DNA of 64,000 nt from Altericroceibacterium xinjiangense (lineage in GTDB: Bacteria; Pseudomonadota; Alphaproteobacteria; Sphingomonadales; Sphingomonadaceae). Every line of letters starts with the position of its first letter. Position 1 is the first letter of the stretch. Of this stretch, positions 49,843-58,928 are shown one piece after another. The stretch is taken from contig NZ_RSEK01000003.1 of assembly GCF_003958635.1 (NCBI RefSeq), positions 1-64,000 of the forward strand, given 5' to 3'. A program made the position numbers and the translations under genes. The notes below the pieces were generated by a model. That model was given only the letters and a program-made list of their open reading frames with translations. It was not told the DNA's origin and did no database searches.

Positions 49843-51801
49843 TTATGGTAGCCCGACTCTTGCGGGAGACGGCGGAGCGGGTTCAGGCGAGGGGCTTGGG
49901 GGCAAAACTTCCGGCTTGGTGCGGCCTCGCTCCGGCGTAAACTCGGGCACGATGCGTTTCAGCGTCGCGCGTGCCTCGCGCAGTTCCCGATGCGCGAGTT
50001 GGTCCTGCAATTCCGCCAGCAGACGGTCCAGCTCCGACTGAGGAATAAACCCTTCCCGAGCGCGCAGGATCCGGGGGTGCGACGAGGGTATCGGGTTGTT
50101 GCCGATCAGCAGCTCTTCGTAGAGCTTCTCGCCCGGCCGCAAACCGGTGACCCGGATTTCGATGTCGCCGTCGGGATTGTCTTCGTCGCGCAGGGTAAGG
50201 CCCGACAGCGCGACCATGTTCCGCGCCAGATCCAAAATTCGCACAGGTTCGCCCATGTCCAGAACGAAGACGTCGCCGCCCGTGGCCATTGCACCGGCCT
50301 GAATGACCAGTTGCGCGGCTTCGGGGATAGTCATGAAGTAACGGGTCATCTCGAGATGGGTGAGCGTGATTGGCCCACCGTCGAGAATCTGTGATCGGAA
50401 CAGGGGGACAACCGACCCGCTGGAGCCAAGGACGTTTCCAAAGCGAACCATCGAAAAGCAGGTTACGGGATGTAACGCGGCCATCGCCTGCAGCACGTTT
50501 TCGGCCGCTCGTTTGCTGGCTCCCATTACGTTGGTTGGGCGGACCGCCTTGTCGGTGCTGATGAGGACGAAATTTTCCACCTCGTAGGCCACGGCGAGTT
50601 CCGCGACCGTCCGCGTGCCAAAAGTGTTGTTCGCAATGCCTTCAGCGATATTCGCCTCGACCAGCGGCACGTGCTTGTATGCCGCGGCGTGGAAGATCGT
50701 GGACGGCCGCCATTCGGCCATGATGCTTTCGATCAGGTCCCGGTCTCGTACCGATGCCAGCAGCGGTACAAGCTGAATGCCGCTCGAGGCGATGCGCTTC
50801 TGCAGGTCGAGCTCGATGGCGTAGAGGGCGTACTCGCTCGAATCGATCAGCAGCAGCACCGCGGGATCGTAGCGTGTGATCTGACGGCAGATTTCCTGCC
50901 CGATCGATCCGCCCGCCCCGGTGACGAGCACGACTTTGCCTTCGATGTTCCGGCGCATCAGCGCTTCGTCAGGCGTGATGGGAAGCCGGCCGAGCAGGTC
51001 GTCCACGTCGACTTCGTGCAATTCGCCGATCGAAACCTTGCCGCGCGCGATGTCGAGCACTGCGGGAAGTGTTTTCACGCGCAAGTCGTGGTTCTTCAGC
51101 ATCTCCACGATCGCCGCGCGCCGCGCCCGGCTGCAGGATGGCATGGCCAGCAGCACGTCCGCCACTTCGAAACGTTCGACGAGGCGCCCGACATCGGTTC
51201 CGGCAAAGACGGGCAATCCGTTGACCGTTCCTCCGATGAGCTGCGGGTCGTCGTCAAGGTAGCCGATCAGGCGCATGGCCCTGCTGTCCGTGATGGCCGA
51301 GGCAAGCTGGCGGCCGGCGGATCCCGCACCGTAGATCAGCACGCCGGGTTCGCGATTGCGGCCCTCGAACCCGGGTGGTGCTTCGCTCAGCCAGCGCTGA
51401 ACGAGGATTCGTGATGCGGCCACCAGCAGCAGCACCACGATGGGCTGCAGAAGGCCGATTGTCCGCGGCACACGGGGAACGCCGTAGATCGTGAAAATGA
51501 GAAAGTAGACGGCACCGTAAGCCGCGACGGCTTTCGTGATCATCAACGCGGCAGACCAGCCGGAATACCGGAAAATCGCGCGGTAGAGGCCGAATCGCAC
51601 GAATATCGGGAGAGCGAGGATCAGCGCGGCTCCGATCGGCGTGAGCAGATCATAGCCGTCCGGAATCTTGCCGATACGCAGGTAGAACGCCAGCCATGTC
51701 GCAGTCACAAGCAGAAAGCCGTCGAAGACGAGCGCGATTGCACGCTTTCCGTTGCGCGGGAGGCCAATCAGGTGCGCAGAAAACTGCCGGAAATCAGGCA
51801 T
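49843..51801 (-). CDS. CapD/FlaA1-type nucleotide-sugar 4,6-dehydratase
   Basis: 652-aa membrane enzyme of polysaccharide synthesis. Four membrane helices in residues 1-120, then a Rossmann domain (GAGSAGRQLASAI) and a second with TGAGGSIGQEICRQI; catalytic region TDKAVRPTNVMGASKRAAE uses the family's Met-x3-Lys variant and SMVRFGNVLGSSGSVVPLF follows. Such enzymes make the 4-keto-6-deoxy sugar base of capsules. Read leftward, opposite to most of the cluster, 42 bp after the sugar transferase. Confidence 0.9.
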   Translation of the reverse strand: MPDFRQFSAHLIGLPRNGKRAIALVFDGFLLVTATWLAFYLRIGKIPDGYDLLTPIGAALILALPIFVRFGLYRAIFRYSGWSAALMITKAVAAYGAVYFLIFTIYGVPRVPRTIGLLQPIVVLLLVAASRILVQRWLSEAPPGFEGRNREPGVLIYGAGSAGRQLASAITDSRAMRLIGYLDDDPQLIGGTVNGLPVFAGTDVGRLVERFEVADVLLAMPSCSRARRAAIVEMLKNHDLRVKTLPAVLDIARGKVSIGELHEVDVDDLLGRLPITPDEALMRRNIEGKVVLVTGAGGSIGQEICRQITRYDPAVLLLIDSSEYALYAIELDLQKRIASSGIQLVPLLASVRDRDLIESIMAEWRPSTIFHAAAYKHVPLVEANIAEGIANNTFGTRTVAELAVAYEVENFVLISTDKAVRPTNVMGASKRAAENVLQAMAALHPVTCFSMVRFGNVLGSSGSVVPLFRSQILDGGPITLTHLEMTRYFMTIPEAAQLVIQAGAMATGGDVFVLDMGEPVRILDLARNMVALSGLTLRDEDNPDGDIEIRVTGLRPGEKLYEELLIGNNPIPSSHPRILRAREGFIPQSELDRLLAELQDQLAHRELREARATLKRIVPEFTPERGRTKPEVLPPSPSPEPAPPSPARVGLP

Positions 51802-51844
51802 TTATATGTCTCTTCGCATGAGGTGTATAGGCGGAAGGGCAAGA

Positions 51845-52408
51845 TTAATGATGAACACCCTTTTTCCCGACTACGCTCGCCAAAGTGAGGAAGATGATCC
51901 GCACGTCGAACGCGAAAGTCTTGCGTTCCATGTATTCGCGTTCGAGATCCACCTTTCGGGGTATCGACAATTCGTCGCGTCCGTTGACCTGCGCCCAGCC
52001 GGTAACCCCCGGCACCAGTCGATCTATTCCGTGCTGCGTCCGCAGCGCGATCAGATCGCCCTGGTTGAACAAGGCGGGGCGCGGCCCGACCAGCGACATA
52101 TCACCGCGAAGCACGCTCCACAGCTGCGGAATCTCGTCGAGGCTCGTGGTGCGGAGCAATCTTCCGATGGGAATCAGTACGGCATCAGGATCACGCAGCA
52201 GGTGCGTTGCAACGGGCGGTGTGTCGCGGCGCATGGTGCGGAACTTTGGCATCCGGAACAGTCGGTTTCCACGTCCGACCCGCTCGGACCAATACAGGAC
52301 CGGACGCCCGTCGGACATCCAGATCGCCAGCGCAACACCGGCAGCCAGCGGAGCGACAAGCGGCAGTGAGGCGACCACGACAGCGATATCGAACAGACGC
52401 TTAACCAT
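51845..52408 (-). CDS. Initiating phosphoglycosyltransferase (WcaJ/ExoY-type)
   Basis: 187 aa from the ATG at 52408. It is a monotopic enzyme placing the first sugar phosphate on undecaprenyl phosphate. One N-terminal re-entrant helix (DIAVVVASLPLVAPLAAGVA), then KFRTMR, the DE dyad in TSLDEIPQLW and MSLVGPRPAL are present. The short length is normal for the single catalytic-domain type. Together with the dehydratase it starts the repeat-unit pathway. Confidence 0.92.
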   Translation of the reverse strand: MVKRLFDIAVVVASLPLVAPLAAGVALAIWMSDGRPVLYWSERVGRGNRLFRMPKFRTMRRDTPPVATHLLRDPDAVLIPIGRLLRTTSLDEIPQLWSVLRGDMSLVGPRPALFNQGDLIALRTQHGIDRLVPGVTGWAQVNGRDELSIPRKVDLEREYMERKTFAFDVRIIFLTLASVVGKKGVHH

Positions 52409-52520
52409 GACAATTCCAGATGATGTTCGCGATCCCCTTAGCGGTGTGTGACGCCGAATGGAACTACGCAACATGTCGGTGCCGCCTTCCTTTCTCGGAA
52501 GAATTTGCCATAGAGCCGGC

Positions 52521-53402
52521 ATGTACGGCACGCGCCTCCCCTTGCTTGTAATCGGCGGCAACAGCGCGATCGGGCGCCATATTCTCGAACTCCTACCCGA
52601 TGCTCGCGCCATCGCCCGGGACGGCGGCGGCGGGCATGTGAGCGCGGTAGGCAGCTATTTCGACCTTGCTCCCGATGCATTTGCAGGGGTGCACACGGTG
52701 ATAAACTGCGCTGGGCTGGTCCAGGGCGGAGAGGATGAGCTGCGACGAGTCAACTGCGACCTGCAGCAGGAACTTGCTGAGAAGGCGAGGGCGGCAGGCG
52801 TGGCCCGGTACGTGGCAATTGGCTCGTTCTCCATCTTCGGGGCTCGCGAACAGATCACCGCCGGGCTTCAGCCTGATCCGATCGATGCCTACGGCCGCTC
52901 CAAGCTTGAAGGGGAGCGGCGCCTCGCGGCGGCGCAGGGGGAGGGATTTGGCGTCCTCAGCGTTGCGTTTCCCGCCATCATTGGCACGAGCCGGCCCGGT
53001 AAAGTGGAGCGCATGCTGCACATCTGGCGCCGTACACGCGTTTGGCCGATGCCTGCGGGCGACGTCCAGCGGTCGATGATCGGTGCAAAGGCCGCTGCAC
53101 GCGTGCTGGTCGCAGCAGGCAGCAGCGATCGGACCGGGAGAGTGCTGGCCGCCGACCCTGTGCCGTTTACCTATCGCAGCGCGGCGCAGTGGATGCGGGA
53201 GGATCTTGGCGCCCGTGTGGGGCTGGCCCGTGTTCCAGGCGCCGTGGAAGCGCTGTTTGCCGCATCGGCGCCAGGGCTTCATCGCTCCCTGATGGCGGAC
53301 AGCATGCTCCGTCCCGACGACAACTTCATGTCCACGCAGCGCCTCGAAAGTTCGCTCCGGCCCGAGCTCGTCGCTTCTGCCAAGAGGAAATCCGCCTTGT
53401 GA
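52521..53402 (+). CDS. NAD-dependent epimerase/dehydratase
   Basis: 293 aa from the ATG at 52521, chosen because it places the nucleotide motif VIGGNSAIGRHI near the N-terminus (an ATG at 52458 would add 21 residues). Catalytic YGRSK is present. An extended SDR, probably modifying a sugar nucleotide or reducing a keto sugar. The stop overlaps the glycosyltransferase start (GTG at 53399). Confidence 0.75.
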   Translation: MYGTRLPLLVIGGNSAIGRHILELLPDARAIARDGGGGHVSAVGSYFDLAPDAFAGVHTVINCAGLVQGGEDELRRVNCDLQQELAEKARAAGVARYVAIGSFSIFGAREQITAGLQPDPIDAYGRSKLEGERRLAAAQGEGFGVLSVAFPAIIGTSRPGKVERMLHIWRRTRVWPMPAGDVQRSMIGAKAAARVLVAAGSSDRTGRVLAADPVPFTYRSAAQWMREDLGARVGLARVPGAVEALFAASAPGLHRSLMADSMLRPDDNFMSTQRLESSLRPELVASAKRKSAL

Positions 53403-54616
53403 CCAAACCCGTTCTCTGGGTCGTATCGGAATTGTTCTATCCCGAGACTACGTCCACCGGCTACTTCCTTACCGGCATCGCGGAAGGGCTGACCGATCGT
53501 TTCGACGTGCGCGCGCTATGCAGCCGGCCCACGTACAGCGAACGTGGGCAAGCAGTCCCACAGCAAGAAGTGCACGAGGGCGTCCACATTCGCCGGGTGC
53601 GCTCGACGAGTTTCTCAAAGGACTTCTTGCCGGGGCGTATTTTGAACATGGTGACGTTCAGCGCGGCCGCAGCGCTGACTGCGCTGTTCCGCTTCGGCAA
53701 GCATGACCACGTCCTTGTCGTGACGAACCCGCCGCTTGTCACGTTGTTGATCGGAGTCATCTTGCGGGTGCGCGGGTTGAGAGGCGTCTTGCTCGTGCAC
53801 GATGTCTATCCTGAAGTGCTCCATGCGACCGGACATCTCCGGCCGGAGGGGGCCGGGAGCCGGGTGGTCAGCCGTATGATGCGGTGGGTGTTTCGATCCT
53901 ACGACGAGGTCGTGGTGCTGGGCCGCGACATGGCGGAACTGATCCGGCGCAAGATAGGTGCGGGCTGGCCAATCACGATCATTCCGAACTGGGGGGACCC
54001 GGCAGAGGTGCAGCCGCTAGTCCGTTCGGCGAACCCGTTTGCGCAGCAGCATGGCCTGGTCGACAAGACGGTGGTCCAGTTCTCGGGGAACCTGGGTCGG
54101 ACGCATGATGTGGAGACCGTGCTGGAAGCAGCCCGCCGCCTGCAGCAGCGGGATCGGCTGCGATTCCTGTTCGTGGGATCGGGCGGGAAAACGGGCCGGA
54201 TCGAGAAGACCGCCGAAAGTCTTCCCAACGTTCTCTTCGCCCCAAGGCAGCCGCGCGAGATGCTGGGCCCGATGCTGTCCTGTTCGGACGCGACGCTGAT
54301 TGCCTTCACCGACAACATGCTCGGCGTCTCCGTGCCCAGCCGCATGTACAACGTGATGGCGGCGGCCGCGCCGATCGTGGCGCTGGCCGACGAACGCTCG
54401 GAACTCGCGCAAGTCGTGCGCGAAGAGGGGTGCGGCTGGACATTGCGTACCGGAGACGTCGACGGGCTGTGTGCATTGCTTGAACACATCGACAGCGAAG
54501 CAGGGCAGGCCGAGGCGCGCCGGCGCGGCGCGGCCGGTCGGGAAGCCATGCTGCAGCATTACACCGCGCCTGTGGTGATCGAGCAGTTCGCCGAGGTGCT
54601 TTCCGCGCGCAAGTAG
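53399..54616 (+). CDS. GT4-family glycosyltransferase
   Basis: 405 aa from the GTG at 53399 (AGAGGA upstream); a longer frame back to 53042 crosses the epimerase gene and is discarded. N-terminal Rossmann (VLWVVSELFYPETTSTGYF), GT-B donor domain with QFSGNLGRTHDVETVLEA, and the family EX7E-like site (PRQPREMLGPMLSCSDATLI, then GVSVPSRMYNVMAAAAP). WbuB-like, adding a sugar to the lipid-linked repeat unit. Confidence 0.88.
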   Translation: MTKPVLWVVSELFYPETTSTGYFLTGIAEGLTDRFDVRALCSRPTYSERGQAVPQQEVHEGVHIRRVRSTSFSKDFLPGRILNMVTFSAAAALTALFRFGKHDHVLVVTNPPLVTLLIGVILRVRGLRGVLLVHDVYPEVLHATGHLRPEGAGSRVVSRMMRWVFRSYDEVVVLGRDMAELIRRKIGAGWPITIIPNWGDPAEVQPLVRSANPFAQQHGLVDKTVVQFSGNLGRTHDVETVLEAARRLQQRDRLRFLFVGSGGKTGRIEKTAESLPNVLFAPRQPREMLGPMLSCSDATLIAFTDNMLGVSVPSRMYNVMAAAAPIVALADERSELAQVVREEGCGWTLRTGDVDGLCALLEHIDSEAGQAEARRRGAAGREAMLQHYTAPVVIEQFAEVLSARK

Positions 54617-54643
54617 CGCAGCGGCAAAGTTTTCAGGCGCTAC
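54613..54643. terminator. Weak hairpin between convergent GT4 and tailspike-like genes
   Basis: GTAGCGC (54613-54619) and GCGCTAC (54637-54643) form a 7-bp stem with a 17-base loop, covering both stop codons. The loop is long and only GTTT follows, so it is a weak candidate for a bidirectional terminator. Confidence 0.3.
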
Positions 54644-56384
54644 GTTTCCCGTTGCGCAACTCGGCCACTTCGCCCTTCAGAGTTTCGACCTCGCTAGCGA
54701 GCTCCTGCACGGCCTTGATGAGTGGGGCGATCAGTTCCGCGTAGCCCAGCGACAGGACATCTTCCCCGCCACCGCGCGCGTGATCCTGGAAGCCGCCGAA
54801 ATCGGTTCCCGTACGATTGATGACGTCGCGAACTTCCTGGGCCACGAGACCATGATGATATCTCTGGCGCTTCTGGCTCTGTGTGCCTGCCGCCACAGCT
54901 TCGGCTGAGTTGTAATCGTCGCGCAGGTTCCAGCGGAAGTCGACCGGTCGCAGGGCCCTGATGAAGGAAAGGCCCAACCGGGTGTCCCGGATGTCGGCCT
55001 TGTCACGCTCATCCGATCGCAGTTGCAGCGGGGCAAAGGCATGGGGCACCGCGTGTGAATTGCCGAGCTGCACCTGATTGCTGCCCGTGACCGCGGCGCC
55101 TGTGCCAAGGCCGGTGCAGTTGTCCCACCCCTTCAGGGTCCCGAGTGCGCGCGATCCCACCGCCGTGTTGCCGTTTCCGGTCATGAGCAGGAGCAAGGCG
55201 TCACGTCCGACTGCGGTGTTGTCGGTCGCATTTCCCTGTGCGGAACTCAGCGCATAGCTGCCGATGCCCGTATTGCTGTTGCCTGAGACGAGGTTGGTCA
55301 GCGTTCCGATGCCGACGCACACGTTGTAGTTGCCTGTCTTCGACCGCATCAGCGCTTCTGAGCCGATTGCGGTGTTGAGATTCCCGCTGACGTTCGCGTT
55401 CATCGCGACGTGGCCTATGGCAATGTTGCTGCCGGTCGTTTGCCCCTCAAGCGCAGCCCACCCTATGGCAAGGTTGTTGTTCCCCTCGTTCACAACCAGG
55501 GCATAGGCACCAAGGGAGACATTGCAGCTGCCGTTCGTTCCGGTGATCTGGCTTTGGGGACCGATGGCCGCATTCCACTGGCCAGTCGTGTTGTCGCGCA
55601 AAGAGTAGGCCCCAAGCGCTATGTTCTCGAAGCCGGTCGTGTTTTCCTGGAGCGCGAAGTCACCGATGGCGAGGTTCGCATCACCAAGGGCAAAGTAGCT
55701 GCCGGGGTATCCGGGGGCTTCCTGGCCCCGCGCACCCGTAGCGTCACCTACCACGCTGGAAAGGGCTCGGTTTCCGATGGCAACAGAGCTGCGAACATGC
55801 TCGGCGGATGCGAGGGCATCGACGCCCCACGCGAAGTTGTTATGGCCTCCGACATTGGAATGCAGCGCTCGCAGGCCGCGGGCTTCGTTCCCGACCCGGA
55901 TGTAACCCCCCGGCGGCTCCGCCAGCGGAGTCTCGTCGACGTTTTTCTGAGTGACCGCGCCCGTCCCGGCGAAACCTGCGCCAAGCCCGATTTCCACGCG
56001 CTCCGGCAGAATGACGGCATGGCCCCCGTGACTCACCAGCGCACCCGGCTCAAAGCGCAAGGTGACGTTGCGATAGGCAGACCAGTCCGCGTCGGTGGCC
56101 AGAGACCAGTTCCCCTTGGGGAACACCAGGGAAGCGGGGTTATCCATACCCAGTGACGTCAAGGCAAGGTGCACCGCCGGCGCGATGCTGTTGCCCTCGA
56201 CCGCCCCGAAGTCGGTGATGTAGACCACTTCCGACAGGCGCTGCTCTAAAGGACGCGGAACCGCCCAGGGTCTTTGCAGGCGATAGAGGTCATTCTCGAC
56301 CGGGTCCGAAGCGCTCAGCCTTGCAAGGGGGACAGTAGCCCCGGTTGCAGCCAGACCGGCCAGCGCACGACGGGTGAATCTTGG
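54633..56384 (-). CDS. Tat-signalled tailspike-like protein with S74 intramolecular chaperone
   Basis: 583 aa from the TTG at 56384, which has AGGAG seven bases upstream; a longer frame to 56459 begins with non-signal residues. A signal with twin Arg (PRFTRRALAGLAATGA), then a pectate-lyase-like N-cap (VYITDFGAVEGNSIAPAVHL), a long array of Asn/Gly-rich repeats of about 24 residues (pattern N-AIG-xxAL-x-NTTG, as in phage tail fibres and YadA heads), and a C-terminal S74 domain with the Ser457/Lys462 dyad in SDERDK. The chaperone domain cuts itself off after trimerising the fibre. Found mid polysaccharide cluster, opposite strand. Confidence 0.8.
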   Translation of the reverse strand, partial: PRFTRRALAGLAATGATVPLARLSASDPVENDLYRLQRPWAVPRPLEQRLSEVVYITDFGAVEGNSIAPAVHLALTSLGMDNPASLVFPKGNWSLATDADWSAYRNVTLRFEPGALVSHGGHAVILPERVEIGLGAGFAGTGAVTQKNVDETPLAEPPGGYIRVGNEARGLRALHSNVGGHNNFAWGVDALASAEHVRSSVAIGNRALSSVVGDATGARGQEAPGYPGSYFALGDANLAIGDFALQENTTGFENIALGAYSLRDNTTGQWNAAIGPQSQITGTNGSCNVSLGAYALVVNEGNNNLAIGWAALEGQTTGSNIAIGHVAMNANVSGNLNTAIGSEALMRSKTGNYNVCVGIGTLTNLVSGNSNTGIGSYALSSAQGNATDNTAVGRDALLLLMTGNGNTAVGSRALGTLKGWDNCTGLGTGAAVTGSNQVQLGNSHAVPHAFAPLQLRSDERDKADIRDTRLGLSFIRALRPVDFRWNLRDDYNSAEAVAAGTQSQKRQRYHHGLVAQEVRDVINRTGTDFGGFQDHARGGGEDVLSLGYAELIAPLIKAVQELASEVETLKGEVAELRNGKRSA

Positions 56385-56630
56385 CAAAGCTTCGTCTCCT
56401 AGACGACCACTCCGGGTACTGTCTTCAAGCTCGGGAGGGGCGTGTCGGCAGGGGTACAAGGCCAGCGAGAGCTTGTCGACGGCTCACCAGCCGGCAGGTT
56501 CGATGAGGTGAGGCGGAAGCGCATAGTTTATCTCGCATCCCGCCGGGGTGTTTGATATAGGCCCGTCTTCCGGTTCCGTGACGGCAACGCCAGCTGGCAC
56601 ACTGGGTTCCAAGCGCAGCGAAGAGGTCGA

Positions 56631-58088
56631 ATGCAACTCGATAGAGCAGAGGTCGGGGCCGGCGTGGCTCGGCGCGCGCCAGGTTCGGTGCGCTCGCAGG
56701 GGCGTCAGGCGCCGCGAAAAAGGGCGAGCTCGGCGTGGTCGCCGGCCATGATCAACGTCGTCGGCCTTCTGATACTTCTGTTCTTCACCGGCGGCAGTTC
56801 ACGGATGGATGTCTGGTCGCTGGTCCTGTTGCGGCCGATTGCCGTCCTTTCCTTGTGTTATGGGCTGTGGGCCCTGACGCGGGCGGATGTTGCTCGCTAT
56901 CGCTTCCTGCTGTCGATGGCAGTGCTCGTCACCGGGGCGGTTGCCATTCAGCTCGTGCCTCTGCCGCCGTTTATCTGGCAGGCGTTGCCGGGCAGGGGTA
57001 TCATCGAGGCGATCGATGATGCTGTGGGGCTGTCCGGCGTCTGGCGTCCGATCAGCCTGGCGCCGCAATTTACCTGGAACGCCTTCTATGCGCTTGCGGT
57101 GCCGCTGGCGATCCTGGTCAATGCCGTTCGGCTGGACAAGCGGGACCAGCGGTGGATCATGCTGACGCTTATCGCGGGCGGGGTGCTCACGATTGTAGCG
57201 GGCGTCGCGCAGATCAGCGGTGGTGCGCGTTCGCTTTATTTTTACCGCATCAGCAATTTCGGCCTTCCTGCCGGCATCTTCGCGAACCGCAACCACGCAA
57301 CCTTGTACCTGGCAGCGCTGCTTCCGCTGCTGGGAGTGGTCATCGCGTGGCGGGATGTCGATGCGCGCGTCGCACGCGGTCAGCGGTATCTGGCGCTCGC
57401 CGGTGCGCTTACAGTTGTTGCATTTCTCGTGGTGGCCGGCTCGCGCGCCGGACTTGGCGCCGGGATTGTCGGGTTGGCGACGTTTGTCCTGATCGCGTTC
57501 GTCGGACATGGTCGAGGCGGCTGGCGCGCGATCTCACGGGCGCAGTGGATCGGCGTCGCGATCGTGCTCCTCCTCGGGGTCGCTATCGTCCTGTGGGCAG
57601 CCCTTACTGGTAACGCTGCATCGATCAGTCGTACATTTGACAGCAGCATGGAAACCGAAGCGCGCTACGATGTCTGGCAGCTGACGCTTGCGGCTGTGCC
57701 TTATTACATGCCGCTGGGCAGTGGTGCCGGAACGTTCGAGCGGATTTTCCAGGTTCTGGAGCCGGACAGCCTGCTCAGTGCAAATTACTGGAATCACGCT
57801 CACAATGACTGGCTTGAGAGCTTGCTCACCTTCGGTGCCGTTGGCGCAGGCCTAATGGTTGTGGCTGTGTTCGCTTTTGTGGTAGCGGCGACTCGTGTCG
57901 GGCGTCTTCCCCGGGGGTACTCCCGCTCCATGGGTGGGGCTGGACTTGTTATCGTGCTGCTGCTGGCCCTGGGAAGCATCGTCGATTATCCGTTGCGCGC
58001 TCCGCTGATCTCAGCCTTGTTTGTGCTGGCGTGCGTGTGGGTCGCGAAAAGCCTCGAAACGCCCAGGACGAGCGGCGGCATAGCATGA
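56631..58088 (+). CDS. O-antigen ligase/polymerase-like membrane protein
   Basis: 485-aa integral membrane protein with about eleven helices and the Wzy/WaaL-type periplasmic loop (NRNHATLYLAALLPLLGVVI near the middle, then AHNDWLESLLTFG). The start at 56631 (AGAGG upstream) gives a basic 38-residue N-tail before the first helix; an ATG at 56748 would remove it. Likely polymerises the repeat unit, or transfers the polymer. The stop overlaps the wza-like gene. Confidence 0.85.
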   Translation: MQLDRAEVGAGVARRAPGSVRSQGRQAPRKRASSAWSPAMINVVGLLILLFFTGGSSRMDVWSLVLLRPIAVLSLCYGLWALTRADVARYRFLLSMAVLVTGAVAIQLVPLPPFIWQALPGRGIIEAIDDAVGLSGVWRPISLAPQFTWNAFYALAVPLAILVNAVRLDKRDQRWIMLTLIAGGVLTIVAGVAQISGGARSLYFYRISNFGLPAGIFANRNHATLYLAALLPLLGVVIAWRDVDARVARGQRYLALAGALTVVAFLVVAGSRAGLGAGIVGLATFVLIAFVGHGRGGWRAISRAQWIGVAIVLLLGVAIVLWAALTGNAASISRTFDSSMETEARYDVWQLTLAAVPYYMPLGSGAGTFERIFQVLEPDSLLSANYWNHAHNDWLESLLTFGAVGAGLMVVAVFAFVVAATRVGRLPRGYSRSMGGAGLVIVLLLALGSIVDYPLRAPLISALFVLACVWVAKSLETPRTSGGIA

Positions 58089-58852
58089 TGGCGAAGCGCG
58101 CATTTCTATCAACAGGTATGAAGCTCAAGATGAACGTTGGTCATTTCGCTGCGGTTCTGGTTCTCCCCTCGCTGTTGCTGGCAGGATGCGCCACGTCGAA
58201 GCCTTCGGCAGAGCCGGGGACGGCCGTCACGCGCCTGGATCAGCAGGTGATGCCCAATCCGACCCGCGCCGACTTGCCCTTGTCCACCCGCGTCTATGCA
58301 CTTGGTGCATTCGACGAGATCCGGATCGATGTCTTCGGCATCGAGCAGATGACTGGCCTGACGATGCAGGTCGACGGCGGTGGTCAGATCGCCTTCCCGC
58401 TTGTGGGAACGATAGACGCTGCAGGCAAGACCACCGGCGACCTTGCTGCGGAGATAGAGACGGGTCTGCGCCAGGCGCATGTCCGCAACCCGCGGGTGAC
58501 GGTTAATCTTACGGAAGGGGTCAGCAATGTCTTCACCGTACAGGGAGAGGTCGGAGAGCCCGGGGTTTATCCGATCAAGGGGCGCACGACTCTCATGAGT
58601 GCGGTCGCATCCGCTCGCGGCACGACCGAGTTCTCGAAGCTGAAGGATGTCGTTATTCTTCGCACGGTCTCCGGCCAGTCCTATGCCGGCCTCTATGATC
58701 TCGGCGCGATACGTGAGGGTGTATACGCCGACCCGGAAATCTTCGCGGGCGACGTCGTGATGGTTGAGGAGTCGCGAGGCCGGCGCCTGTTCCGCGATGT
58801 TCTGCAGGCTGCGCCGCTGCTGACTTCGCCCCTGATCATTGCCTTGCAATAG
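58085..58852 (+). CDS. Wza-family polysaccharide export lipoprotein
   Basis: 255 aa from the ATG at 58085, overlapping the ligase stop (ATGA). Lipoprotein signal with LLLAGC. The polysaccharide-export domain (YALGAFDEIRIDVFGIEQMT, then VDGGGQIAFPLVGTIDAAG) and SLBB-like part (VFTVQGEVGEPGVYPIKGRT) are present. It forms the outer-membrane secretion pore with the Wzc kinase. Confidence 0.9.
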   Translation: MMAKRAFLSTGMKLKMNVGHFAAVLVLPSLLLAGCATSKPSAEPGTAVTRLDQQVMPNPTRADLPLSTRVYALGAFDEIRIDVFGIEQMTGLTMQVDGGGQIAFPLVGTIDAAGKTTGDLAAEIETGLRQAHVRNPRVTVNLTEGVSNVFTVQGEVGEPGVYPIKGRTTLMSAVASARGTTEFSKLKDVVILRTVSGQSYAGLYDLGAIREGVYADPEIFAGDVVMVEESRGRRLFRDVLQAAPLLTSPLIIALQ

Positions 58853-58928
58853 GTCCTGGGCAGCAGATCTAGGCATCTGTTCGATTCAATACGCTCCGTA
58901 ATGGGCACTACTAGGTCCAGACTAACCT

